From Cyanobacteria bacterium UBA11370 (lineage in GTDB: Bacteria; Cyanobacteriota; Cyanobacteriia; Cyanobacteriales; Coleofasciculaceae): DNA of 12,980 bases. Below are positions 1 to 7,976 of the stretch, one piece after another (the stretch's first letter is position 1; each line of letters begins with the position of its first letter). A program made the translations under genes and the position numbers. Location: assembly GCA_003486645.1 (NCBI GenBank), contig DNGI01000526.1, forward strand, positions 1 through 12,980, written 5' to 3'. The notes below the pieces were generated by a model. The model made no database searches, was not told the origin of the DNA, and saw nothing but the letters and a program-made list of their open reading frames with translations.

Positions 1-182
1 TTTAAATGCGTCTTAGCTTAGGGAGAGGGGGAGTTGGTGTGTTGTTTAACGCTACCTGTTGAGAAATGCCAAAATGGTGTGAGAAATTATAAGCTAATGT
101 GCATGCAAATTATTTTCCTTGAAATTAGACTTGTTGGTCTGATTCGGGAACTCTTAACAAGCAACAATGTAAATCTGCAAAT

Positions 183-213
183 TTTAAGCCTAATCTTAAC
201 CTTGCCTTTACCG
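183..213 (+). promoter_or_regulatory. Candidate Pho box upstream of pstS
   Basis: Three 8-base units resemble the cyanobacterial Pho box PyTTAAPyPy(T/A): TTTAAGCC (183-190), CTTAACCT (195-202, perfect match) and CTTTACCG (206-213). The last two are spaced by 3 bases, giving the expected 11-base period; the first is one base further away. A weak -10-like sequence (TACCCT, 222-227) follows, and the pstS start is 53 bases past the last unit. By analogy with known cyanobacterial pst promoters, the PhoB-type regulator SphR would bind here and activate pstS during phosphate limitation. The motif match is seen directly; binding is inferred. Confidence 0.6.
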
Positions 214-266
214 TGAAACGATACCCTTGGGAAGCATCACTCCTGAATTAAGACCTGGAAAACTGC

Positions 267-1343
267 ATGTTGTCTCAAAAGCAAAAGATTCGTTTACTAT
301 CCCTAGCCTCAATTACTACGCTGACACTAGCCATAGCGTCTTGTAGTGGTAATCAATCTCCTAATTCTTCCGAACCTGAAGCCGAAGGCGGTAGTCCAAG
401 TACTGAAACGGCTGCTAACTCTAATGCGACTGGTGAAGTCAAGGTAGATGGTTCTAGTACTGTATTTCCCATCTCCGAGGCGATGGCAGAAGAGTTTCAA
501 AAAGCTAATTCTGGAATTAAAGTGACTGTCGGTGTGTCGGGTACGGGTGGCGGTTTCAAGAAGTTCTGTGCAGGTGAGACGGATATTTCTAATGCCTCTC
601 GCCCCATTAAACAGGAAGAGATTGAACTGTGCAAGACGAATAACATTGAATATATTGAAGTGCCCATTTCTTTTGATGGACTTTCCGTTGTCGTGAACCC
701 ACAAAATACGTTTGCTAAGTGTCTGAAAGTTGATGAACTTAAAAAGATGTGGGAACCTGCGGCTGAAGGAAAAATTACGACTTGGAAGCAGATTCGTCCC
801 GATTTTCCTGATCAAAAATTAGCGCTTTATGGTGCGGGTACTGACTCTGGAACTTACGATTATTTCACCGCCGCAACGGTAGGTGAGGAAGGTGAAAGCC
901 GAGGTGATTATACGGCTAGTGAAGATGATAATGTTTTGGTACAGGGTGTTAGTGGTGATCCTGGCGGACTAGCTTTCTTTGGTTATTCCTATTATGTTGA
1001 AAACAAAGATAAGCTAAAACTGGTAGAAATTGATGATGGTGAGGGTTGCGTTGCTCCCAGTGAGCAAACGATTGCTGATGGCACGTATAAACCCCTATCG
1101 CGTCCAGAATTTATCTACGTTAAGAAGGAGTCACTCTCTCGTCCAGAAGTTAAGTCGTTTGTTGACTATCAACTCGATCCAGCTAATAAAGGCCTGATTG
1201 AAGAAGTTGGTGCAGTTCCTATTCCTGAAGAGATTGGAACTCTGATTAAGAAGCGCTTGAGTGATGGTAAGGTGGGTACAGTCTTCGGAGGCAAAGCAGC
1301 CGTTGGTGTGAATTTGAAAGATGTCCTAGAGAAAGAAAAGTAA
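267..1343 (+). CDS. pstS: PstS, phosphate-binding lipoprotein of the Pst ABC transporter
   Basis: Periplasmic phosphate-binding protein of 358 residues, the usual size, that delivers phosphate to the PstCA channel. Residues 1-26 form a lipoprotein signal peptide: basic start, hydrophobic stretch, then lipobox IASC with Cys26 as the predicted lipidated residue. A flexible Ser/Glu/Asn-rich linker (about 27-56) follows. Phosphate-binding signatures are DGSSTVFP (61-68), GTGGGF (92-97) and AGTDSGT (190-196). Cys101, Cys122, Cys152 and Cys261 could form two disulfides after export. The start has no clear Shine-Dalgarno but gives a complete signal peptide. It is first in the pst cluster, downstream of a candidate Pho box and separated from pstC by a repeat-rich gap, which suggests it is expressed at a different level from the channel genes. 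It could be classed as SphX-like by some schemes; membership of the PstS family is secure. Confidence 0.95.
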   Translation: MLSQKQKIRLLSLASITTLTLAIASCSGNQSPNSSEPEAEGGSPSTETAANSNATGEVKVDGSSTVFPISEAMAEEFQKANSGIKVTVGVSGTGGGFKKFCAGETDISNASRPIKQEEIELCKTNNIEYIEVPISFDGLSVVVNPQNTFAKCLKVDELKKMWEPAAEGKITTWKQIRPDFPDQKLALYGAGTDSGTYDYFTAATVGEEGESRGDYTASEDDNVLVQGVSGDPGGLAFFGYSYYVENKDKLKLVEIDDGEGCVAPSEQTIADGTYKPLSRPEFIYVKKESLSRPEVKSFVDYQLDPANKGLIEEVGAVPIPEEIGTLIKKRLSDGKVGTVFGGKAAVGVNLKDVLEKEK

Positions 1344-1360
1344 TTCTCCAGTGAGAATTA
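1341..1360 (+). terminator. Perfect hairpin overlapping the pstS stop codon
   Basis: TAATTCTC (1341-1348) pairs perfectly with GAGAATTA (1353-1360) around the 4-base loop CAGT. The stop codon TAA is the first three bases of the stem. No T-run follows, so this is not a canonical intrinsic terminator. It may protect the 3' end of pstS mRNA or cause partial termination before pstC, as the stem-loops after E. coli pstS are thought to do; that role is inferred. Confidence 0.45.
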
Positions 1361-1370
1361 TAGGTAAAGG

Positions 1371-1412
1371 TTCAGGGTTTAGACTTCACTAGAATGAACA
1401 ATGAACCCTGAA
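1371..1412 (+). repeat. Second inverted repeat downstream of pstS
   Basis: TTCAGGGTT (1371-1379) and AACCCTGAA (1404-1412) are perfect reverse complements separated by 24 bases. It lies 10 bases after the first hairpin. There is no T-tract. It may add to attenuation or RNA stability between pstS and pstC, or it may simply be a dispersed intergenic repeat. Confidence 0.4.
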
Positions 1413-1498
1413 TAACTAACTAGGATTAATAATGTTTAATGGCTCATGGATAATATACCAACGGACATATCGGTTAGGACGTTATGTTTGGTGTTAAA

Positions 1499-1527
1499 GG
1501 CAACAGGCAACAGGCAACAGGCAACAG
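1499..1527 (+). repeat. Heptamer tandem repeat (GGCAACA)x4
   Basis: Four exact copies of GGCAACA (1499-1526) plus one further G. This is a short tandemly repeated repetitive (STRR) sequence, a class well known in filamentous cyanobacteria. It lies in the pstS-pstC gap, and no gene overlaps it. Confidence 0.9.
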
Positions 1528-1582
1528 AAAAATGTCCTAACAATTGTGACGACTGCTATAACAGATAAAAAATCAACCCTAT

Positions 1583-1690
1583 AGCAATTAGCAATTAGCA
1601 ATTAGCAATGAACAATTAGCCATTAGCCATTAGCCATTAGCCATTAACCATTAGCCATTAGCCATTAGCCATTAGCCATTAGCCATTAGC
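1583..1690 (+). repeat. Heptamer STRR array, 15 units, directly upstream of pstC
   Basis: Fifteen in-phase 7-base units occupy 1583-1687, followed by a partial unit AGC. The first block is AGCAATT x3 and AGCAATG, then AACAATT. The second block (from 1618) is AGCCATT x9 with one AACCATT at 1646-1652. The array ends only about 25 bases before the pstC start, leaving little room for a promoter or ribosome binding site. The two blocks differ at one position of the unit, which looks like separate rounds of local amplification. Confidence 0.95.
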
Positions 1691-1715
1691 CCTTTCTAAA
1701 AATGACCAATGAATT

Positions 1716-2657
1716 ATGACAATCAACCCATCATCTTTAGATTTACCTGATTCTGAACTCTTTCGTCCTAAACGCCAGACAGCCAAGCGAGTAGAATTTA
1801 TCGTAAAAACTATTTTTACTATTTTTGCGCTACTCTCAGTTGCGACGACGATTGGTATTGTACTGACTCTAATCTTTGAAACTATCGAGTTTTTCCGCCA
1901 AGTCCCTTTGTGGCGCTTCTTAACCGACACTAAATGGACACCTCGTTTTGCTAGCGCCCAATTTGGTATAATGGTATTGATTAGTGGTACAGTTCGCACC
2001 TCAGTCATTGCGCTGATTGTGGCTTTACCCCTTGGTCTGTTAGCTGCTATTTGTTTGAGTGAGTATGCCTCTTCTAAAGTGCGGCGCTGGCTTAAACCCG
2101 CTTTAGAAATTCTAGCTGGTATTCCTACAGTTGTTTTCGGTTATTTTGCTCTGTTGCTTGTTACCCCATTTTTGCAAAAGTTCATTCCTGGATTGCAGGG
2201 GTTTAATGCTTTAAGTGCAGGTTTAGTATTAGGAATAGCCATCATTCCGATTGTAGCTTCGTTGAGTGAAGATGCAATTTATGCTGTGCCTCGGAGTCTC
2301 CGAGAAGGCAGTTATGCACTAGGCGCAACTAAGCGTGAAACCATTATCAGTGTTGTGCTACCAGCGGCATTATCTGGTATTATCGCTTCGTTTGTGTTGG
2401 CGGTTTCTCGTGCGGTGGGAGAAACGATGATCTTAGCGATCGCGGCGGGACAAAATCCCCAATTGGGAATTAATCCTTTCGTGCCTGTAATGACAATGAC
2501 GGCTTATATTGTACAAACAAGCAAAGGCGATACACCCGCAGGTTCATTAGAGTATATTACATTATTTGCTGTAGGGATGACCCTATTTCTAATAACGTTA
2601 GCACTCAATGTTTTTACGTTCTGGTTTGTCCGTCGCTTTCGGGAGAAATATGAATAA
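1716..2657 (+). CDS. pstC: PstC, phosphate ABC transporter permease
   Basis: Inner-membrane permease of 313 residues, one of the two channel subunits of the PstSCAB importer. The N-terminal tail of about 28 residues is hydrophilic, and several hydrophobic segments follow, in keeping with the six-helix PstC topology. The cytoplasmic EAA-type loop that contacts the ATPase is visible at about 184-216, with VPRSLREGSYALGATK starting at residue 191 and a following LP pair. The conserved SRAVGET motif lies just after it. No Shine-Dalgarno is seen before the ATG; the sequence immediately upstream is the end of the heptamer array. The stop TAA shares its final A with the pstA ATG, so the two genes are probably translationally coupled. 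PstC rather than PstA is called from its first position and the RSLREGSYALGAT loop. Confidence 0.95.
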   Translation: MTINPSSLDLPDSELFRPKRQTAKRVEFIVKTIFTIFALLSVATTIGIVLTLIFETIEFFRQVPLWRFLTDTKWTPRFASAQFGIMVLISGTVRTSVIALIVALPLGLLAAICLSEYASSKVRRWLKPALEILAGIPTVVFGYFALLLVTPFLQKFIPGLQGFNALSAGLVLGIAIIPIVASLSEDAIYAVPRSLREGSYALGATKRETIISVVLPAALSGIIASFVLAVSRAVGETMILAIAAGQNPQLGINPFVPVMTMTAYIVQTSKGDTPAGSLEYITLFAVGMTLFLITLALNVFTFWFVRRFREKYE

Positions 2658-3571
2658 TGGCTCAAGATATTCAACCTTTACCTCAAGATTCTTCCTCAGA
2701 TGCACTGTTTAATCTTAAGCTACCCATTCGCTATAATTTGGATCGGATTTTTGCGATCGCAACCTGGATTGCTACGGCAGTTGGATTAGTCGTATTAGCC
2801 ATTTTACTATTTGATATTCTGGCAGATGGCTTGCCCCGATTGAATTGGCAATTTATTACCAGTACCGCCTCTCGCCGTGCATCAGCGGCAGGAATTATAG
2901 TACCCTTGGTTGGCAGTATTTATCTGTTAGTCTTAGTAGCGATTATCTCTTTTCCTTTAGGAGTAGGGGCGGGAATTTTCCTCGAAGAATATGCTACAGA
3001 TAATTTAGTAACTCGGATCATTGAAATCAATATTGCTAACCTAGCAGCGGTTCCTTCAATTATTTACGGATTGCTGGGATTAGGTGTGTTTGTACGCTGG
3101 ATGCAACCGATTACAGGTGGACGGAGTATTCTAGCGGCGGCGTTAACATTGAGTTTGTTAATTTTGCCGATCATTATTGTGGCTACCCGCGAAGCGTTAC
3201 GGACAGTGCCTGATAGTTTGCGTCAAGCAGGTTATGCTTTAGGGGCAACTCGATGGCAAGTGATTCGGGAGCAAATTTTTCCTCTCGCTTTACCGGGTAT
3301 CTTAACAGGAACCATTCTGGCACTCTCACGCGCCATTGGCGAAACCGCACCTCTAATTGTGGTTGGTGCCTTAAGTTTCATTACCACTCTACCCACCGGA
3401 TTACAAAGTTCATTTTCTGCATTACCCATTCAGATTTTCGACTGGGTATCTCGCCCTCAAACCGCTTTTCAACAGAATGCCGCCGCCGCTATTATTGTAT
3501 TGCTGCTCGTGCTGTTACTCATGAACACAACAGCAATTATTTTGCGAAATAAATTCCAAAGTAATCGATAG
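2657..3571 (+). CDS. pstA: PstA, phosphate ABC transporter permease
   Basis: Second channel subunit of the phosphate importer, 304 residues, in the cytoplasmic membrane. Hydrophobic segments are distributed along the chain. The EAA-type loop includes VPDSLRQAGYALGATR starting at residue 184, and SRAIGETAPL follows, which is typical of PstA. The long polar segment after the first membrane helix (DGLPRLNWQFITS) is also family-like. The ATG overlaps the pstC stop by one base (TAATG), which fits re-initiation and fixed stoichiometry of the two permeases. A purine-rich GGGAGA lies upstream inside pstC. No anomaly was seen. Confidence 0.95.
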   Translation: MAQDIQPLPQDSSSDALFNLKLPIRYNLDRIFAIATWIATAVGLVVLAILLFDILADGLPRLNWQFITSTASRRASAAGIIVPLVGSIYLLVLVAIISFPLGVGAGIFLEEYATDNLVTRIIEINIANLAAVPSIIYGLLGLGVFVRWMQPITGGRSILAAALTLSLLILPIIIVATREALRTVPDSLRQAGYALGATRWQVIREQIFPLALPGILTGTILALSRAIGETAPLIVVGALSFITTLPTGLQSSFSALPIQIFDWVSRPQTAFQQNAAAAIIVLLLVLLLMNTTAIILRNKFQSNR

Positions 3572-3576
3572 CGATC

Positions 3577-3583
3577 AGGAGGT
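3577..3583 (+). other. Shine-Dalgarno-like AGGAGGT without a start codon
   Basis: AGGAGGT lies 6 bases after the pstA stop and would be a near-ideal ribosome binding site. No ATG, GTG or TTG lies at a usable distance. The frame through ATA at 3591 is in phase with pstB but meets a TAG before the pstB ATG. The pstB start is 85 bases further on, too far for direct use. It may be a relic of an earlier start or a chance match. Confidence 0.35.
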
Positions 3584-3668
3584 ATCCGGAATAAAAATCT
3601 CAAAACCCAAAATTAATTCATACACCGTTCCTAATCCTACACTATTCAATTCCTAGACTATCGAATTT

Positions 3669-4499
3669 ATGCGCTCCAATCAATTTACAGACTTTACAGC
3701 TTCCTCTAAGCCTGTATCTGAAACTATATTACGTACAGAAAATGCCTCCGTCTATTATGGCTCGTTTTTAGCCGTCCAAGATGTTTGTTTAGATATTCCA
3801 GTCAACAAAATTACCGCTTTTATTGGACCTTCCGGTTGTGGAAAAAGCACATTATTGAGGTGTTTTAACCGCTTAAATGACCTAATTCCCGGCGCACGAG
3901 TTGCGGGACGCATTACATTCCACGACGAAAATCTCTATGATAAAAAGTTCGACAATAAAATAGAAGAAGTTCGCCGCCGCATTGGCATGGTGTTTCAAAA
4001 ACCAAACCCATTCCCCAAATCAATTTATGAAAATATTGCCTTTGGAGCGAGAATTAACGGCTATCAAGGTAATATGGATGAATTAGTTGAGTTGAGTTTG
4101 CGACAAGCGGCGCTGTGGGATGAAGTAAAAGATAAACTCAAACAAAGTGGTCTTTCCTTATCAGGTGGTCAACAACAGCGTTTGTGTATTGCTCGTGCTT
4201 TAGCTATTAAGCCCGAAGTAGTGCTAATGGATGAACCTTGTTCAGCTCTAGATCCAATTTCAACCCTTAAAGTTGAAGATTTAATGCACCAATTGAAAGA
4301 GCGCTACACTATTATTATTGTGACTCATAATATGCAGCAAGCAACGCGGGTAGCGGATATGACTGCATTTTTTAATGCCAGGGCAACGGAGAAGGGCGGG
4401 AAACAAGGTTACTTGGTGGAGTTTGATGAAACTGAGCAAATTTTCCAAAATCCTAAAGAAGAAGCAACCAGGGATTATGTAAGTGGACGATTTGGTTAA
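3669..4499 (+). CDS. pstB: PstB, phosphate ABC transporter ATPase
   Basis: Cytoplasmic ATPase, 276 residues, that drives phosphate import through PstCA. All nucleotide-binding motifs are intact: Walker [10 protein letters not shown] (53-61), Q-loop Gln110 in [10 protein letters not shown], signature LSGGQQ (164-169), Walker B VVLMDE (184-189) and the H-loop His220 in [12 protein letters not shown] is characteristic of PstB among ABC ATPases. The N-terminal 20 residues are a polar extension before the ATPase fold. It follows pstA by 97 bases without an obvious promoter. No phoU or second pstB follows, although many bacteria have phoU at this position. No strong intrinsic terminator was found after the stop; a short CCCT-A7-GGG stretch at about 4527-4540 is only weakly hairpin-like. 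Confidence 0.97.
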   Translation: MRSNQFTDFTASSKPVSETILRTENASVYYGSFLAVQDVCLDIPVNKITAFIGPSGCGKSTLLRCFNRLNDLIPGARVAGRITFHDENLYDKKFDNKIEEVRRRIGMVFQKPNPFPKSIYENIAFGARINGYQGNMDELVELSLRQAALWDEVKDKLKQSGLSLSGGQQQRLCIARALAIKPEVVLMDEPCSALDPISTLKVEDLMHQLKERYTIIIVTHNMQQATRVADMTAFFNARATEKGGKQGYLVEFDETEQIFQNPKEEATRDYVSGRFG

Positions 4500-4670
4500 T
4501 TTAATAGTTCTGTTAAATGATTGCTCCCTAAAAAAAGGGTGTGATGAGAGTGTTTGGCACAAAAAAAAGACAAAAAACCTGCCGTAGCTGAGTGGACAGA
4601 TTGATGACTAAAAAAGTAATAACGTAAGTTGCTAGTGCAGCATGGCGGAAATAACTCATCACCTAAAATC

Positions 4671-4715
4671 TCTCCCTTATCCCCCTTGTCCCCCTTGTCC
4701 TCCTTGTCTCCCTTT
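4671..4715 (-). repeat. 9-base tandem array, five units
   Basis: Five in-phase 9-base units: TCTCCCTTA, TCCCCCTTG twice, TCCTCCTTG, TCTCCCTTT. The minus strand reads CAAGGGGGA-type units, the same family as the array downstream of eno (6533-6613) but in the opposite orientation. Read as protein on the minus strand it gives a Lys-Gly-Asp repeat, which explains a spurious open frame there. Confidence 0.85.
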
Positions 4716-4768
4716 TGCTCAGACGTGGTGACAAACTTCTGCCGTCCTGCACTAGTTATAAACCCAGG

Positions 4769-4796
4769 CATTGCTAATCGCTAATTGCTGATTGTT
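4769..4796 (-). repeat. Degenerate heptamer array, four units, minus orientation
   Basis: The minus strand reads AACAATC, AGCAATT, AGCGATT, AGCAATG. These are the same heptamer family as the array before pstC (1583-1617), inverted and about 3 kb away. The remainder of the spacer to 4925 contains no recognisable gene. Confidence 0.7.
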
Positions 4797-4927
4797 CATA
4801 GTTATCGTTTCTTTTGCTCGGTTTTTCCTCTCTTCTCAGTCTTCCATTACTCATTAGCCACTCTTGTGTCCTGACAAAATAACTAGCAACTTGGATTAAT
4901 AGCCATAGCTGGAAAGGGACGTGTAAG

Positions 4928-4971
4928 CGAGTTTAGCCATAACTCGATTCAAGCTAAATCTCCTTAGCTTG
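4928..4971 (+). promoter_or_regulatory. Two consecutive hairpins upstream of eno
   Basis: CGAGTT (4928-4933) pairs with AACTCG (4941-4946). CAAGCTAA (4950-4957) pairs with TTAGCTTG (4964-4971) around a 6-base loop, followed by GGTTTT. The second could be a weak terminator for transcription arriving from pstB, or an operator beside the eno promoter. The pairing is seen directly; the role is not determined. Confidence 0.35.
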
Positions 4972-4974
4972 GGT

Positions 4975-5004
4975 TTTAACTTGAGCTTGATATAAATTAA
5001 ACCT
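4975..5004 (+). promoter_or_regulatory. Pho-box-like triple repeat and promoter-like sequence upstream of eno
   Basis: Three 8-base units at an exact 11-base period resemble PyTTAAPyPy(T/A): TTTAACTT (4975-4982, 8/8), CTTGATAT (4986-4993, 6/8) and TTAAACCT (4997-5004, 7/8). The same stretch includes a -10-like TATAAA (4991-4996) with TTGGGT (4969-4974) 16 bases upstream, so it may instead be an ordinary promoter. If transcription starts near 5003, the eno leader would be about 150 bases. AT-rich sequence can mimic this motif. Confidence 0.35.
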
Positions 5005-5086
5005 GATCGCCACATCTGCCATTCCTTCTCCTAAAGAATTCGGCAATTGTCCGGAGATCCTGACGCAGAGTAAAAGACATCCTTAA

Positions 5087-6445
<1,359 letters not shown>

Positions 6446-6452
6446 AGGGATG

Positions 6453-6504
6453 AGGTGTTAGGGGTTGGGTATTGTAGAACTCAATATCCAAAAACCTAAC
6501 ACCT
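6453..6504 (+). terminator. Long hairpin after eno
   Basis: AGGTGTTAGG (6453-6462) pairs perfectly with CCTAACACCT (6495-6504). After a small internal loop, TTGGGTATTG (6465-6474) pairs with CAATATCCAA (6482-6491) with one G-U pair, around a 7-base loop. The stem starts 7 bases after the eno stop. There is no T-tract, so it is a 3'-end or stabilising structure rather than a canonical intrinsic terminator. Its right arm directly abuts the inverted repeat that begins at 6505. Confidence 0.55.
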
Positions 6505-6648
6505 AATACCAAGTTGCTACTCAAAGATACTAGACAAGGGAGATGAGGGAGACAAGGGAGACAAGGGAGATGAGGGAGACAAGGGAGACAAGGGAGACAA
6601 GGGAGACAAGGGGAAAGAATGTACTACGTATGAACGCAACTTGGTATT
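6505..6648. repeat. MITE-like element with 13-base terminal inverted repeats
   Basis: AATACCAAGTTGC (6505-6517) and GCAACTTGGTAT T (6636-6648) are exact reverse complements bounding 144 bases. The interior is mostly the 9-base array. There is no open frame for a transposase. The end sequence CCAAGTTGC also occurs, inverted, at the right edge of the element upstream of eno (4884-4894), so both belong to one repeat family. Confidence 0.6.
6533..6613 (+). repeat. 9-base tandem array, nine units
   Basis: Nine in-phase units of GACAAGGGA fill 6533-6613. Units 2 and 5 are GATGAGGGA and the last ends in G. It lies entirely inside the inverted repeat 6505-6648. The array is the opposite-orientation counterpart of 4671-4715. 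Confidence 0.95.
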
Positions 6649-6702
6649 GTTTACAATAAAGCCTAATACTTAAGGTCTACAACGGTGGGAACTTTCACTC
6701 GA

Positions 6703-6708
6703 TATAAT
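6703..6708 (+). promoter_or_regulatory. Consensus -10 box upstream of the PPC-repeat gene
   Basis: TATAAT lies 47 bases before the ATG at 6756. No convincing -35 is visible at 16-18 bases upstream, so it may be an activator-dependent promoter. A perfect dyad TATTGT-TT-ACAATA (6645-6658) lies about 45 bases further upstream and overlaps the right arm of the inverted repeat. Confidence 0.45.
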
Positions 6709-6755
6709 TTGTCCAAGCCTATCAAACCCGTCGTCTTTTAAAAAAGTTAGAGTGC

Positions 6756-7976
6756 ATGAGTAGCCGTAAGTTTTTCAATAAAATTGTTGCAACCGTTGCT
6801 ATCAGTGGCATGATGCTTTCAATCATTGCTGATCTGGCTGGAGCAACCACACGGTTGAAGAATGGTGATACCCTTAATGGGTTCATCCAAACCACATCTC
6901 CTACCTTCCGCTATCGAAATGAATCGCTTCGGGATGCGCCGTTACAGATGGCTGCGGGACAGGAATATAGTTTTAATGCGCGACAAGGGGATACGATTCA
7001 AATTTCTGTTGAAGTTGAGGACGGTAGCACTCTTTTACCAACTTTAGTTCTGACTTCTTCACAAACGGGAAATCAAGTCGCCTACAATGATAAAACGAAT
7101 TCTTTACGGTATCAAGTGCCTACAACTGGAGAATATAAACTGCTTGTTTTAGCTCAAAATAATACCAGAGGAAGATATAGTCTTTCTATTTCAGGAATGA
7201 GTCCAGAAACGGCTCAAAATCCTACAACCTCTCCCTCAACGCCAGCGACAGATCCCAGGCGACAACTGTTGCAAAGAGAGTATGGTTTGACAGTACTCGA
7301 TAGCTGTCCTCCTGCAAGAAATTCCTTAGTTGTTGTCTCGTTTCCGGAAGGAAATCAAACCTATACTTACTGTGCAAATTCTAATCGCTTACTCCGTGCA
7401 GGAGAATACACCTATGATGCTACCAGGGATGAGTTAAAACCGGGAGTGCCTGTGGCTCAAATGCCATCAACTCAACCTTCCGATCCCAGGCGACAACTGC
7501 TACAAAATGAGTATGGTTTAACGGTTTTAGATAATTGTCCGGCGGTGAGAACGTCTTTAGTAGTTGCCTATTTTCCCGAATATGGTCAAACTTTTACTTA
7601 CTGCGCTAATCCTAATCGCTTTATTAAAGCAGGAGAATATACTTATGATTTAAGAAGTGGTGAATTAAAACCGGGAACACCTACAGCTCAAACTCCATCC
7701 TCTCAAACTCCAGCTAACTCAACAACTGATGCTAGAAAACAAAAGTTACAAAATGATTTTGGATTGACGGTTTTAGATACCTGTCCAGCGTCAACTAGTT
7801 CTTTGGTTGTTATATCGTATCCAGAAGGGGGACAAACCTATCGGTATTGTGCGAATCCGAATCGGGTTTTTCTGGCTGGAGAATATACTTATAATGCGAG
7901 TACTCGGAATTTAGATCCGGTGAGTAAAGAAGAGCCATGTACGGTACGGATTGGGGGAATTTGTATTGTGAGATAG
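6756..7976 (+). CDS. Secreted protein with PPC-like domain and three two-cysteine repeats
   Basis: 406 residues. Residues 1-30 form a signal peptide (basic start, hydrophobic core, likely cleavage after LAGA), so the protein is exported. Residues about 33-148 resemble a bacterial PPC (pre-peptidase C-terminal) beta-sandwich: GDTLNG at the start, QGDTIQISV, TGEYKLLV and RYSLSISG. Three repeats of about 65 residues follow at 166-230, 243-307 and 325-389, each with YGLTVLD or FGLTVLD, a Cys (184, 261, 343), SLVV, a second Cys in YCAN (206, 283, 365) and AGEYTY. Repeats 1 and 2 are about 72% identical (47/65). Linkers are rich in Pro, Thr, Ser and Gln. The C-terminus has two more cysteines in PCTVRIGGICIVR. 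No catalytic motif was recognised. Extracellular binding or structural roles are possible; the function is unknown. Confidence 0.85.
   Translation: MSSRKFFNKIVATVAISGMMLSIIADLAGATTRLKNGDTLNGFIQTTSPTFRYRNESLRDAPLQMAAGQEYSFNARQGDTIQISVEVEDGSTLLPTLVLTSSQTGNQVAYNDKTNSLRYQVPTTGEYKLLVLAQNNTRGRYSLSISGMSPETAQNPTTSPSTPATDPRRQLLQREYGLTVLDSCPPARNSLVVVSFPEGNQTYTYCANSNRLLRAGEYTYDATRDELKPGVPVAQMPSTQPSDPRRQLLQNEYGLTVLDNCPAVRTSLVVAYFPEYGQTFTYCANPNRFIKAGEYTYDLRSGELKPGTPTAQTPSSQTPANSTTDARKQKLQNDFGLTVLDTCPASTSSLVVISYPEGGQTYRYCANPNRVFLAGEYTYNASTRNLDPVSKEEPCTVRIGGICIVR

Larger units (their letters stand above)
4626..4892. repeat. Composite inverted-repeat element between pstB and eno
   Basis: This gene-free spacer contains nested inverted repeats. 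The outer pair is AAGTTGCTAGT (4626-4636) and its exact reverse complement ACTAGCAACTT (4882-4892). The inner pair is 4632-4650 against 4737-4755, matching at 16 of 19 positions and including a perfect CTAGTGCAG/CTGCACTAG. The inner pair encloses a 9-base tandem array, and a 7-base array lies between the inner and outer right arms. No transposase is present. A non-autonomous MITE-like element or dispersed palindromic repeat is the simplest reading, but target-site duplications were not identified. Confidence 0.5.

Noticed and set aside
34..216. A 60-codon open frame upstream of pstS
   Set aside because: No ribosome binding site or recognisable protein; it runs through the candidate Pho box and is most likely noncoding upstream sequence.
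327..815. A 162-codon minus-strand open frame
   Set aside because: It lies fully antisense to pstS and its translation shows no domain; pstS is certain.
1583..1690. CRISPR-like array
   Set aside because: Units are contiguous 7-base repeats without spacers, and no cas gene is nearby.
4496..4771. A minus-strand open frame with Lys-Gly-Asp repeats
   Set aside because: The repeats are produced by the 9-base tandem array, and the rest is inverted-repeat sequence. It is a repeat artefact, not a gene.
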